From Clostridium sulfidigenes (lineage in GTDB: Bacteria; Bacillota; Clostridia; Clostridiales; Clostridiaceae), in the NCBI RefSeq assembly GCF_000732635.1, contig NZ_JPMD01000011.1, positions 24,117 through 88,116 of the forward strand: a DNA stretch of 64,000 bases, read 5' to 3'. The position numbers were made by a program, and so were the translations under genes. This document shows, piece by piece, positions 43,396 through 51,894 of this stretch (position 1 is its first letter; every line of letters begins with the position of its first letter). The notes below the pieces were generated by a model. It saw only the letters and a list, made by a program, of their open reading frames with translations. It was not told the origin of the DNA and did no database searches.

Positions 43396-44206
43396 CTTTC
43401 ACTCCCTTGAAGAAAAACATACCAAATGTAATGATTGATAATCCAATAATTTCTCCTAAAACTACATATCCATTACAAATTTCAAATCCTGGCTGCAAAA
43501 AATAGAAGGGAATATATTTAGCTAAATTAAAAGAACCTAGCACTGTGTACACAAATATATATACTATAAATGGTGTAATTAACGCCATGAACCTATATTC
43601 AATGAAGAAACTCACTGATAATCCAATAGTAGCTATCAATCCACTAAAAATAAAATCTATTATTAAAAATCCAATTAAATATATATAAGGATGTGTAAAA
43701 AATAATTTACTCCATAAATGTGTTGGTCCTATTGCAAAACTTTGAGTTACTTCTGGTACAAATGAGGGTAAAAACATAGCTGCAATAATCAAATTAACAA
43801 GTAGTGGTATAGTTATAGCTAGTCCACCCGAAATGAAGGTAGCTATATACTTTGCTAAAAAATAATCCTTCTTTTTAGTTCTAATAAGAACATTTTTTAT
43901 ATATCCACTTTTTCTGTCAGTAAAAAAGGTATCTGCAAATGGTATTGCAGCTAACAATGGCAATAAGGCAAAAAATATATAGCTCTGTGGAAGTATATTA
44001 ATATTACCAATCCACGCCTGAAATACGGTGGTTGGGGATGCCATTGGATAATTATCCACCACAACCCTTTCATTAAAATTGGCTATTGGAATAACATATG
44101 TAAAAATTTGTGACACTGTAATTAATAGTCCTAAAAAAAGTACAAGAGCCATAGTTTTACTTTTAATTGCTCTACTCAATTCAATCTTTATAAGTTTATT
44201 TTTCAA
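43382..44206 (-). CDS. ABC transporter permease, cassette 2 (first membrane subunit)
   Basis: 274 residues, TTG start with AAGGTGAG upstream. KIELSRAIKSKTMALVLFLG, PFADTFFTDRKSGYIKNVLI and the C-terminal FYFLQPGFEIC match cassette 1. The 5' third is repeated at 50314-50577 as a truncated copy. First gene of the six-gene operon. Confidence 0.87.
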   Translation of the reverse strand: MKNKLIKIELSRAIKSKTMALVLFLGLLITVSQIFTYVIPIANFNERVVVDNYPMASPTTVFQAWIGNINILPQSYIFFALLPLLAAIPFADTFFTDRKSGYIKNVLIRTKKKDYFLAKYIATFISGGLAITIPLLVNLIIAAMFLPSFVPEVTQSFAIGPTHLWSKLFFTHPYIYLIGFLIIDFIFSGLIATIGLSVSFFIEYRFMALITPFIVYIFVYTVLGSFNLAKYIPFYFLQPGFEICNGYVVLGEIIGLSIITFGMFFFKGVKDDIY

Positions 44207-44230
44207 AATCTCACCTTCAATTCTAATAAA

Positions 44231-44387
44231 TTAGGCATCTGAAAATCAATAATAAGTGAAAACTGGGAAGTATATCTTGAGTTAGACAAGGAAACATGTT
44301 CCCCAGATGGTAGCACTATCTAAGGGTTGCAGTATAACACAAAATAGACAAGGATTCTCACTTATTTATCTTTTAAAGATGCCTTAA
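44231..44387. mobile_element. MITE-like foldback element
   Basis: The ends form imperfect inverted repeats of about 30 bp (left TTAGGCATCTGAAAATC and AATAAGTGA; right, inverted, TTAAGGCATCTTTAAAAG and AATAAGTGA). The interior contains TAGACAAGGA twice and is richer in GC than its surroundings. The homologous region upstream of the truncated permease at 50577 lacks it. There is no ORF. Riboswitch-like structured RNA is an alternative given its place in the permease 5' region. Confidence 0.45.
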
Positions 44388-44429
44388 TGGACAGTTTATA
44401 ACCTTCAATTCATGAGTATTTGGTGTATT

Positions 44430-44695
44430 ATTTACTATTTTATCATATATTTCATTAAATAACAATTTTTATACATATATAGCGTTAACTTCTGTTAATT
44501 TATATAGATTTGTTTGCTTGCTTACAGATATTAAATATTAAAATGGATACCTTGAAAGTATATCAAAATAAAACTTTAATTAAATAAAAGATGCTTAAAA
44601 AGCCTAAATTATAGCTTGAGTTTCTTATTTTAATTTATTTAGACTTTTATAAGTAAATATAAATTAAAATTCCATGTAGAATATTTATAACTTTA
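44430..44695. repeat. Conserved upstream block of the ABC cassette, copy 1
   Basis: About 265 bp shared with 50617-50885 (shared landmarks GTTAACTTCTGT, TTGAAAGTATATCAAAATAA, TTCCATGTAG). It contains a hairpin, AAAAGCCTAAAT with ATTTAGACTTTT, matched in copy 2 by AAAAGTATAAAT with ATTTATACTTTT, including one compensatory pair change. Confidence 0.7.
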
Positions 44696-44723
44696 TAAAA
44701 CTCCTCTGCTACCTCTACAGACT

Positions 44724-46152
44724 TTATCTGCACCCTTGCTTTGCGTGCCCAGGGATAGTACCAGAAAAAGGCTGAAGTGAATTGGAAGACTCTTTCTGGT
44801 TGCTAATGAATATTTTTTTATCTTGAATTAAATTAAGTTTTAAAGTTAATATAATCTTTTTTCGTATATTCTCAAAAATTTGTGATTTTTCTAGGGTATT
44901 TTCTAAAAGGCTTATATTTTCTTTTCTGCTTGTTTCCATAATCTCTATGCTATCTAGTTCACAGCAAACTTTTTCATTGAAAAACCCAAAGTATTCATAG
45001 TTTTTTTCACTTATACCTATGCTATTTATTGTTGGATTAATAATCCCTAATTCTATGCTAGAGGAACATCTAGGAGCTAAGATGGGAGTAGTAAAAGGAA
45101 CCTTTATAGAGCATTGAAAAGGAATATTAAAGGTAGATTTTTTTATATTTCCACTAATTATATTTTCTCTAATAGTGCTTGCAGTAGCATATTCTACATC
45201 TTCCTTTATAAATCCTCTTATAAACAATTTGTTTGTATCAAGTATCAACTCACACTTATTTAAAAAAACATTTTTTTCTAGGGACTTTACTTGGAAAACG
45301 GGTTCTGGAAACTTTATAATGGTCTCTATAAAAACCTGAGTCTCAAATTCTGATAATATAATAGGTATTTTAGTCACTCCTAGGTTAAAATCAGAATAAT
45401 TTTCTAAATTCTCGCTTTGATTACATTGAAGCACATTGGATTTACAAGACATAACCTTTGAATTTAGGATGATTTCATTATCTATTTCATTTAATCCATT
45501 TATAATATCTTCTTCTATGAATTTTTTTTCCCTATTATGGAGATCATCTTTGTCGTCTATAGGATTTATATCTTCTATTTCTTCTATTTCTTCTATTTCT
45601 TCTATTTCTTCTACTTCTTTTACTTCTTCTACTTCTTCTATTTCTTCTACTTCTTCTATTTCTTCTACTTCTTCTACTTCTTCTATTTCTTCTACTTCTT
45701 CTACTTCTTCTATTTCTTCTACTTCTTCTACTTCTTCTATTTCTTCTACATTATGATATTCTTCTTTATTTATATATATATCTGAAGTTTTATATTCTTC
45801 CCTTTCTTCTATTTCCTTCTATTGCTTCTACTTCTTCTACTTCTTCTACTTCTTCTACTTCTTCTACTTCTTCTATTTCTTCTACTTCTTCTATTTCTTC
45901 TACATTGTGAGCTTCTTCTTTATTTTCATATGTATGTGAAGTTTCATATTTCTTATCTAGATTTGCATCATCTAATGGAACCTCTATGGAATTGTTATAT
46001 ATATTCATATTATTTTCTTTAATTTTATCAATTAATACTTTGAGCAATATTACAATTATAATTAATCTCTGCTCTTGCGTTATATCTTGTATTGTGTATT
46101 CATTATAATAATAATTACCATGTCTACAACTCTGTCTGTGTTTTTTTGACAT
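44724..46152 (-). pseudogene. CsxC-like exosporium protein with Glu-rich repeat, frameshifted
   Basis: Two reading frames form one protein of about 475 residues. The first (46152 to a stop near 45790) starts MSKKHRQSCRHGNYYY and enters an acidic EEIEEVEEVEEV repeat. The second continues the repeat (EEYHNVEEIEEVEE), then DINPIDDKDDLHNREKK, then a CsxC-like domain (TKIPIILSEFETQVFIETII, LFIRGFIKEDVEYAT). A single extra base near 45815 in the repeat separates them. CsxC proteins form part of the spore exosporium. The start has AAGGAG at the right distance. It could be a sequencing error or a real null allele. Confidence 0.72.
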
Positions 46153-46192
46153 ATAATACACTCCTTCATATTAATACTTATAAACTTTAATA

Positions 46193-46256
46193 GGAAACCT
46201 CTCAAAAGAGGTTCCCTTATATTTAGGCCTTAGCTAGAATGCAGAATTCTAGCTAA
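46193..46256 (-). terminator. Two stem-loops between spore-surface genes
   Basis: GGAAACCTCT / AGAGGTTCC at 46193-46215 and TTAGCTAGAAT / ATTCTAGCTAA at 46230-46256. They follow the DUF4489 gene and precede the CsxC-like start, so they probably terminate the former. Confidence 0.65.
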
Positions 46257-46271
46257 ATGGAATTTTTTTAT

Positions 46272-46886
46272 TTAGCAAGCTGACTTAGCAATAGCTGAAA
46301 GTGTTGTGTTGCATATATCTAGAGTATTACTAGATTCTGAATTTGAAGCTGCTATTACTCTAACAGCGTAAGTGCAGCATCCTGGACAACTATGACATTC
46401 ACAGTAACTAAAACTATAGGAAGTAGTAACTTGTTCTCCGTTGCCATCAAAATCAATTGCAAAATCCCAAGTTCCACAAAGTGACTCTTCTCCGCTATCA
46501 CACTTCTTAAATAATCCAAAAGTTAATCTTGCTGGACCATTGTCTGAAGTATTTACAAATTTTACGATACTAGTGAAATCAAATTTTACTACTGGACTTT
46601 CCAAGCAGGTTGTATCAATAGTAAGGCATCCTAAAGCTCTAGGTGTAAACGGTGTTGTTGCGTCTGTACCTCCTGGTATCATAGCCCCTGTACCTTGACC
46701 ACATTCAAATAGTATTGGATAAGGACATGGGTTCTTAGGGCAGCATCTATCATATTTATGCTCATCACAGCATTTTCCATTATAATATTCGCATTTTTTA
46801 TTTTGGTGTTTTTCACATTTCTTTTCGTCACGGCAGTAGCCTTTTTCATAATCACGTCTCTCATCATAGTCATAATAAATATTCAT
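46272..46886 (-). CDS. DUF4489 family cysteine-rich protein, 204 aa
   Basis: The N-terminal third is charged and rich in Cys, Tyr and Lys (EKKCEKHQNKKCEYYNGKCC). The rest is the DUF4489 domain, opening with ILFECGQGTGAMIPGGTDAT and continuing with TIDTTCLESPVVKFDFTSIV. Proteins of this family are found in spore-forming Clostridium, probably on the spore or in its outer layers. Function unknown. Lies between two CsxC-like genes. Confidence 0.82.
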   Translation of the reverse strand: MNIYYDYDERRDYEKGYCRDEKKCEKHQNKKCEYYNGKCCDEHKYDRCCPKNPCPYPILFECGQGTGAMIPGGTDATTPFTPRALGCLTIDTTCLESPVVKFDFTSIVKFVNTSDNGPARLTFGLFKKCDSGEESLCGTWDFAIDFDGNGEQVTTSYSFSYCECHSCPGCCTYAVRVIAASNSESSNTLDICNTTLSAIAKSAC

Positions 46887-47070
46887 TCTTTGTAGTCCCC
46901 CTCTATTATCTTAGTGTATCTATTTTTTAATCTTTAGAAGATTTAATTCCTTTGTCATAAACCCTACAATAGCTAGTCCAATTTTAGCTTTAATATCTTT
47001 TCAGTTTTTTAAGGAGTTAACTCTTCTACTATACTATATGATGATTTTATAATACGGTTACAAAAACCAA

Positions 47071-47874
47071 TTAATATTTTTCTGGCATGCAGTTGTCACA
47101 TTTACACTTGTTGCAATCATCACATTTGTCGCAATCATCGTACTTGTCACAGTCATCATACTTATTTGAAATATATACTTGTCTGTTTTGTAAAACCTTA
47201 ATTCCTATATAAACTACCATTTTTTCTGTGAATCTAAGGAAGCAACATTCATCTGTAAAGCCTTCAGCACACATTCTATTTCGATTATAAATGTCTGATT
47301 CTAAAATTTTTTCCCATTGTAATTCACAGTAAACAGGTTCATGGTACTTATTATAGTGTATCCATGAGTCTTCATGAGTATCCGGACAACACATATTATT
47401 ATCTATAGCAGTTAATCTTGTTTTAAAGTTTTTACCAAATTCGGGTGATTTATCAAAGTTAATAGCTGTACAACATTTGAATGGAACATTTAATGTTGTA
47501 TGCTGCACATTTCCACTTATGCTATCCTCATTGACACATTCTACAGTGGAATATTGTATATTTTTTTGAACAAATCCTTCAATAAATAGTTTATTTGTAT
47601 GCGGCACTAGATGACATTGAGTTAAACATACTTTTTTATCTATGGTTTTTATATCAAATGCTTTCTCCTCTAACCTAATATCACATTCAACATCTATTTG
47701 TATTGCGCATTCTGATAGCACTACTGGAATTTTAGCTACTAAGGAATCTTTACATCCCTTAGGTTCATTACAATCGCTATCACACTGACATAAAGTAACT
47801 GGGTCAATTACCCCAGAATTACAAACCGGCTGGTAGTTACATTCTGAACTACTAATTATATTATCTCTATTCAT
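47071..47874 (-). CDS. CsxC-like exosporium protein, 267 aa
   Basis: The core is LVAKIPVVLSECAIQIDVEC, FIEGFVQKNIQYSTVECVN, GNVQHTTLNVPFKCCT and a C-terminal KMVVYIGIKVLQNRQVYIS. This pattern matches CsxC proteins of the C. sporogenes/C. botulinum exosporium. The C-terminus is a short Cys/Asp/Lys repeat (CDKYDDCDKCDDCNKCKCD), typical of cross-linked spore-surface proteins. Forms a cluster with 44724-46152 and 48526-49410. Confidence 0.82.
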   Translation of the reverse strand: MNRDNIISSSECNYQPVCNSGVIDPVTLCQCDSDCNEPKGCKDSLVAKIPVVLSECAIQIDVECDIRLEEKAFDIKTIDKKVCLTQCHLVPHTNKLFIEGFVQKNIQYSTVECVNEDSISGNVQHTTLNVPFKCCTAINFDKSPEFGKNFKTRLTAIDNNMCCPDTHEDSWIHYNKYHEPVYCELQWEKILESDIYNRNRMCAEGFTDECCFLRFTEKMVVYIGIKVLQNRQVYISNKYDDCDKYDDCDKCDDCNKCKCDNCMPEKY

Positions 47875-48237
47875 GACTCCATCTCCCTCTATACTCTTTG
47901 GTATATAAAACTTTAAGAATTATTAAATTAATATTAAAGTTCCATATCTACTACTACATTATTCTAGTTGAGAAATTTTGTTACCATCTAATTTAAATTA
48001 TTTTTAAGGTTCTGTTGAAATTTACAGTGATAGAATATACAAGCTATGAGAATATTGGGACGTCCTTTAAAGTTCGTTTCAATAAGGCTTATTGCCCCTA
48101 AAAATAAAAGCATAGCCTCACATTTAGACTCTATGTATTTAAAGAGAAACCTATTGAGGGTGAACCCCTATGGATTTCCATATGTTTTCATTTGCTATAG
48201 GAAGATAGTGTTTTGTAACTAAGCAGTGAGTCTGTTA
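47875..48237. other. Intergenic region, 363 bp
   Basis: It includes the dispersed repeat at 48008-48055 and degenerate sequence downstream of it. A hairpin at about 48207-48253 (GATAGTGTT / AACACTATC) follows the 64-aa ORF. Confidence 0.5.
48008..48055. repeat. Dispersed repeat, copy 2 (possible IS end)
   Basis: GGTTCTGTTGAA, TTACAGTGATAGAATATACA and AGCTATG, matching 26187-26234. No transposase nearby. Confidence 0.45.
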
Positions 48238-48432
48238 CTATAACACTATCTTTTTATTACAATTATTTACAATATAGCTACCACTGCAGTCAGGCCAACA
48301 TAGCTCTTCATCCTCTTTATTCATGAAAACATGATTTATTGTTTTGCTTATGTTTAAAATTAGTTTTACTTTTTCATTTTCTTTTAAATCTCTAGGTAAC
48401 ACTAACACTTGGTGATAATTTGGCAGGCTCAT
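48238..48432 (-). CDS. Short ORF, possible C-terminal remnant, 64 aa
   Basis: The frame is open for a further 12 codons upstream of the ATG (NYEHWYEGFK...), stops at a TGA, and lacks a good binding site. The protein NYHQVLVLPRDLKENEKVKL and EELCWPDCSGSY look like the end of a larger protein. Probably a remnant. Family unknown. Confidence 0.4.
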   Translation of the reverse strand: MSLPNYHQVLVLPRDLKENEKVKLILNISKTINHVFMNKEDEELCWPDCSGSYIVNNCNKKIVL

Positions 48433-48525
48433 TTTAAAACCTTCATACCAATGCTCATAATTCTTTCAAAGTTCTATCACTTTAATCAGCTACAGCACCA
48501 TTTCAAAACTAAATTACCCTTATTT

Positions 48526-49410
48526 TCAATCATAAATGGAAACTTTTCTACCAATCATTCCTTTTTCAGGATCAAATCCTACTTCTATTTCTGTGTACTT
48601 TTTATCTTCATCCTTATAAGAATTACAATTTGAATCTGAATCATACTTTTCTACTATTACCACATCTCCATTTGGTTCTGGAATACATACTTGTTGCTTT
48701 TGCAATACCTTTAATCTAATATATACAACCATCTTCTCAACAATCTCACCAGTAACCTTGTCATGAGAGGAACCATTTGGATAATCACAGGCAGGATTTA
48801 AAAAATCTGTTTCTAATATTCTTGCATGTTCTAATTCACAATATATTGGTTCATATAGTTTGCTATAGTGAATCCATGAATCTTCTTCTTGATCTTTGCT
48901 AAACATACTTTTATCGAAAGCATTTAATCTTTCTTTATACTGTTTTCCATAGAATGGTTCTTTTGAAAACTTAATTTTTGTTACACATTTAAAAGGAACA
49001 TTAACTGTAGTGTGTTGTATATTGCCACTTGAACTTGTTTCATTGGAACAATTAATAGTAGAAAATTGTATATTTTTTTGAATATATCCAGATATGAAAA
49101 GTTTATTTGTATAGGGTATGAGTTTACATTGGGTAAGACAAACGTGTTTATCTACAGTTTTAATATCTAAAATTCTCTCTGCTAATTTTATTTGTGACTC
49201 TAAATTAATCTGTACTTCTACATCAGATAAAACTACTGGAATTTTAGCTACTAATGGACCTGTACGTCCCATGGGAATGTAATTTTGGTTGCTACATTCA
49301 TTTAAAGTGGAAGAATCTACCACTTTAGATTCACATCTTTCAGCACTCTGAGTAATGCCGCTACTGTTGCTTATTACATCCCTTGAATTCATAGGATTTT
49401 CATTTAACAT
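48526..49410 (-). CDS. CsxC-like exosporium protein, 294 aa
   Basis: Same core as 47071-47874: LVAKIPVVLSDVEVQINLES, FISGYIQKNIQFSTINCSNE, GNIQHTTVNVPFKCVTKI, KMVVYIRLKVLQKQQVCIP. It lacks the Cys-rich tail. The start has AAGGAGGCAAAGT upstream. Expected location is the spore surface. Confidence 0.82.
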   Translation of the reverse strand: MLNENPMNSRDVISNSSGITQSAERCESKVVDSSTLNECSNQNYIPMGRTGPLVAKIPVVLSDVEVQINLESQIKLAERILDIKTVDKHVCLTQCKLIPYTNKLFISGYIQKNIQFSTINCSNETSSSGNIQHTTVNVPFKCVTKIKFSKEPFYGKQYKERLNAFDKSMFSKDQEEDSWIHYSKLYEPIYCELEHARILETDFLNPACDYPNGSSHDKVTGEIVEKMVVYIRLKVLQKQQVCIPEPNGDVVIVEKYDSDSNCNSYKDEDKKYTEIEVGFDPEKGMIGRKVSIYD

Positions 49411-49720
49411 ATACTTTGCCTCCTTATCCTTATCCTAAGGAAAAATTATATAATACAGTAATATAATATTCTTGAAGATAGGAAGTGCAACTACTGTTTA
49501 ATGTAAATTTTATAATTTAACTGGCTTAGGTAGTTAATCACTTAGTAACCATATACTTTCAGTTTTTAGTGTCTGTTTAATCTCATCAGTAGGATTTAAT
49601 GCTACTGTCTCAGCAGGTTCCCAGTTTTTAATTCCCTTATTAAATCTAAGAAGACTTTTACAAATAATATAATATAAACACTAAGGAACTCCATAGAATA
49701 ACTTCTATGGAGTTCCTTAA
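49411..49720. other. Intergenic region, 310 bp
   Basis: Contains the terminator at 49682-49719. Otherwise AT-rich; presumably holds the CsxC promoter. I see no gene. Confidence 0.45.
49682..49719 (-). terminator. Intrinsic terminator
   Basis: TAAGGAACTCCATAGAA / TTCTATGGAGTTCCTTA, a 17-bp perfect stem with loop TAAC, just after the 198-aa gene. Confidence 0.9.
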
Positions 49721-50317
49721 CTATTTTAAATTTAAATACAGATTGTTATCTAATATTTCATAGTCACATTTATCTGGAAAATTTTCCTTAATCTTTTCAA
49801 GTTTATACCTATTTCTTTTAACAATAAATCCACTTATTACCGCAGTATTATCATCTTTCCATGAAATGTTCATTCTTATAACGCGATCATCATTAAACTC
49901 GCCCTCTATTTTAGGTGCCTTAATTGTTTTTTTAAAGAAAGAGCCTACTTTTTTATAAAATCTTACATTAGCACTTGGGTACCATGAAGTTTGAATATTT
50001 ACTATTAATATATTTTCATTATTTGGTGAGGTATATTCTTCTGAAGTACGAAATCTATCATCTAAACCATTACCAATATATAATGTAAATACATAAATGA
50101 ACAAAAATATAATTGTTATCACCATGTAAGAAAATTTTTTCATCATAAATACTAAAACTATTGCTAAAATAGAATAGATAGCAATGTATGTATAAATGAT
50201 TTTGTCATCATTCAATAATGTAATTCCAAATTGTAAATCAAGAAACAATTTTATTCCTGGTATCAAAATTAATAAAGCAATTATAAAATATTTTATTATT
50301 TTAAGCCTTTCTTTCAT
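49721..50317 (-). CDS. Membrane protein, DUF5412-like, 198 aa
   Basis: Three membrane segments in the first 105 residues, then an extracellular beta-rich domain (ENILIVNIQTSWYPSANVRF, TAVISGFIVKRNRYKL). I recall a similar layout in DUF5412. The start overlaps the truncated permease by 4 bp, so translation may be coupled to the remnant. Confidence 0.6.
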   Translation of the reverse strand: MKERLKIIKYFIIALLILIPGIKLFLDLQFGITLLNDDKIIYTYIAIYSILAIVLVFMMKKFSYMVITIIFLFIYVFTLYIGNGLDDRFRTSEEYTSPNNENILIVNIQTSWYPSANVRFYKKVGSFFKKTIKAPKIEGEFNDDRVIRMNISWKDDNTAVISGFIVKRNRYKLEKIKENFPDKCDYEILDNNLYLNLK

Positions 50318-50577
50318 GAAATATCCTCCCCGAATAAGACAAAAAATATATAGCTCTGTGGAAGTATATTAATATTACCAATCCATGCCTGAAATACGGT
50401 GGTTGGGGATGCCATTGGATAATTATCCACCACAACCCTTTCATTAAAAATTGCTGTTGGGATAGCATATGTAAAAATTTCTGACACTGTAATTAATAAT
50501 CCTAAAAAAAGTACAAGAACCATAGTTTTACTTTTAATTGATCTACTCAATTCAATCTTTATAAGATTATTTTTCAA
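50314..50577 (-). pseudogene. Truncated ABC permease (cassette 3 remnant)
   Basis: The first 80 codons match 43382-44206 nearly base for base (KIELSRSIKSKTMVLVLFLG, AWIGNINILPQSYIFF), including the TTG start and its binding site. It then stops after FGEDIS. The rest of the cassette is absent. This is the remnant of a third duplication. Confidence 0.9.
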
Positions 50578-50616
50578 AATCTCACCTTCAATTCTAATAA
50601 ATCGCTTTAGTATATT

Positions 50617-50885
50617 TTTTACTATATTATTATATATTTCATTAAATAATAAATTTCATATCCATTTAACGTTAACTTCTGTAAATTTATACATATTTAT
50701 TTGTTTACTTACAGAGATCAAATATTAAAAAGGTTACTTTGAAAGTATATCAAAATAACCTTTTAATTGAATAAAATATGTTTGAAAAGTATAAATTATA
50801 GCTTAAGTTTCTTATTATAAATTATTTATACTTTTATAAGTAAACTTAAATGAAAATTCCATGTAGGATATTTATAACTTTTATA
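50617..50885. repeat. Conserved upstream block of the ABC cassette, copy 2
   Basis: Same landmarks as 44430-44695. It contains the perfect hairpin AAAAGTATAAAT / ATTTATACTTTT and nested TTAAGTTT / AAACTTAA. Confidence 0.7.
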
Positions 50886-50904
50886 AATATCCTATTATTT
50901 TTTC
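50865..50904 (+). terminator. Plus-strand intrinsic terminator
   Basis: AGGATATTTATAA pairs with TTATAAATATCCT (3-base loop), then ATTATTTTTTCC. No plus-strand ORF precedes it, so it may end a small RNA from the block above. Confidence 0.7.
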
Positions 50905-50940
50905 CTCTTTAAAAAAAATGCACATACGTACTTTGAGGAG

Positions 50941-50968
50941 TTTACAATTAGCAAATTTAACCCTCTTT
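50941..50968 (+). promoter_or_regulatory. Group 5 sigma-type promoter of the sigma gene
   Basis: TTTACA (50941-50946), 16 bp, CTCTTT (50963-50968). This is the form reported for promoters used by TcdR/UviA-type sigma factors, which activate their own genes. The sigma gene starts 38 bp downstream. Confidence 0.7.
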
Positions 50969-51005
50969 AATAATTATAGGCAAAATTTCTAAGGAGGAAT
51001 ATGTG

Positions 51006-51527
51006 ATGGAGTCAATATGCAATTTAATAAAAAGAGCTAAAAACTTTGATAAGGAAAGTATGGAATTATTAATAACTAAATTTGATCCTATAATAGTTAG
51101 TTTATCAAGAAAACTTCAAAACGAAGATGCTAAAAGTGAGCTAACTATATTCTTTATAAGGATGATATACGAAATTAAGCTAACAAATCTAAAAAGTTCA
51201 TCAGATGGAGCTTTAGTAAATTATATTAAACAAGGATTATATAGAAAATATTATAAACTAAATAAAGTATCCCCTATTGTTAGTGTTGAGTTTAGTGATA
51301 TTTTTACTGTTGATAATAATGATTATGTACAAATTGAATATGAAATATTTCTAGATGAACTAGTAATGAAAAAAGTACTTAACGAAAAACAAGCGTATGT
51401 TTTATTAAAAAAATACTACTATCACTGTACTGATGAGGAGATATCAGTAGAACTTTGTATAAGTAGACAAGCTGTAAATAAGATTCATAGAAAAGCTATT
51501 GATAGCTTAAGGAAATATCTAAATTAA
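51006..51527 (+). CDS. uviA: UviA/TcdR-like group 5 sigma factor
   Basis: A 173-residue sigma-70-like protein of the toxin/bacteriocin group (TcdR, BotR, TetR of Clostridium, UviA). Two regions can be seen: region 2 at about residues 1-95 (LTIFFIRMIYEIKLTN) and region 4 at 110-173, with the helix-turn-helix in TDEEISVELCISRQAVNKIH. Chosen start ATG 51006 follows AAGGAGG by eight bases. A UviB-like gene follows 22 bp later and a TTTACA/CTCTTT promoter lies before this gene and before the cargo genes. A damaged copy is at 53186-53706. The symbol reflects synteny with uviB; strict orthology is not shown. Confidence 0.85.
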   Translation: MESICNLIKRAKNFDKESMELLITKFDPIIVSLSRKLQNEDAKSELTIFFIRMIYEIKLTNLKSSSDGALVNYIKQGLYRKYYKLNKVSPIVSVEFSDIFTVDNNDYVQIEYEIFLDELVMKKVLNEKQAYVLLKKYYYHCTDEEISVELCISRQAVNKIHRKAIDSLRKYLN

Positions 51528-51549
51528 ATGAAGGTAGGTAAAATAAAAT

Positions 51550-51780
51550 ATGGAGAGTGAAATTCTGAAAGCTGCACTATCCCAAGGTATTTGGGCAGTG
51601 CTTAGTATATTTTTATTATTTTATATATTAAAAGCTCAAGAGAAACGAGATATGAAGCAGGAGGAAAGAGAAAAAAATTATCAAGATATAATAACAAAAC
51701 TTACAGATAAATTTGACATAGTAGATGAAGTAAAAAAAGATGTAGAAGATATAAAACAATATGTAATGAAAAATAAATAA
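51550..51780 (+). CDS. uviB: UviB/BhlA-family holin-like protein
   Basis: 76 residues: one membrane helix (SQGIWAVLSIFLLFYILKAQ), then EKRDMKQEEREKNYQDIITK and a coiled coil. UviB proteins are thought to help release bacteriocins, and TcdE-like holins release toxins in C. difficile. The gene is 22 bp after the sigma gene, so both are probably one transcript. It is about 70% identical by eye to the orphan copy at 3256-3486. Confidence 0.88.
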   Translation: MESEILKAALSQGIWAVLSIFLLFYILKAQEKRDMKQEEREKNYQDIITKLTDKFDIVDEVKKDVEDIKQYVMKNK

Positions 51781-51797
51781 AAAAATTTTATTTTAAG

Positions 51798-51825
51798 TTT
51801 ACAAATCTAAAATAAATTACTCTTT
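51798..51825 (+). promoter_or_regulatory. Group 5 sigma-type promoter of the first cargo gene
   Basis: TTTACA (51798-51803), 16 bp, CTCTTT (51820-51825), then GTGTAATT and the palindrome ACTTAATCGATTAAGT at 51839-51854. The same arrangement occurs before the second cargo unit. Confidence 0.75.
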
Positions 51826-51838
51826 TATAAGTGTAATT

Positions 51839-51854
51839 ACTTAATCGATTAAGT
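51839..51854. promoter_or_regulatory. 16-bp palindrome in cargo 5' region, copy 1
   Basis: ACTTAATCGATTAAGT is self-complementary. It lies just downstream of the promoter and upstream of the first cargo start. It recurs at 53812-53827. It could be an operator or a 5' hairpin in the mRNA. Confidence 0.65.
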
Positions 51855-51894
51855 ATTAAAATAAAAATATTAAAAAGAAAGAAGGAATTTTATT

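Larger units (their letters stand above)
44207..44723. other. Intergenic region with an inserted foldback and a conserved block
   Basis: Contains the foldback element at 44231-44387 and a block at 44430-44695 that recurs at 50617-50885. Comparison of the two copies shows the foldback is absent from the second. A transposon-free ancestor is therefore visible in the second copy. Confidence 0.6.
50578..51005. other. Intergenic region with block copy 2 and sigma gene promoter
   Basis: Holds the conserved block copy 2 (50617-50885), a plus-strand terminator (50865-50904) and the TTTACA/CTCTTT promoter (50941-50968). A small plus-strand RNA ending at the terminator is possible. Confidence 0.5.

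Noticed and set aside
44231..44387. Known riboswitch class
   Set aside because: I could not match the conserved core of any class I know. Absence in the paralogous region favours an insertion.
45436..45785. Plus-strand ORFs rich in Ser/Thr or Phe/Tyr
   Set aside because: They are the reverse reading of the Glu/Val/Ile repeat of the CsxC-like gene. No ribosome-binding site precedes them.
48238..48432. Independent gene of known function
   Set aside because: The frame extends upstream without a start and the ribosome-binding site is poor. It is kept only as a low-confidence entry.
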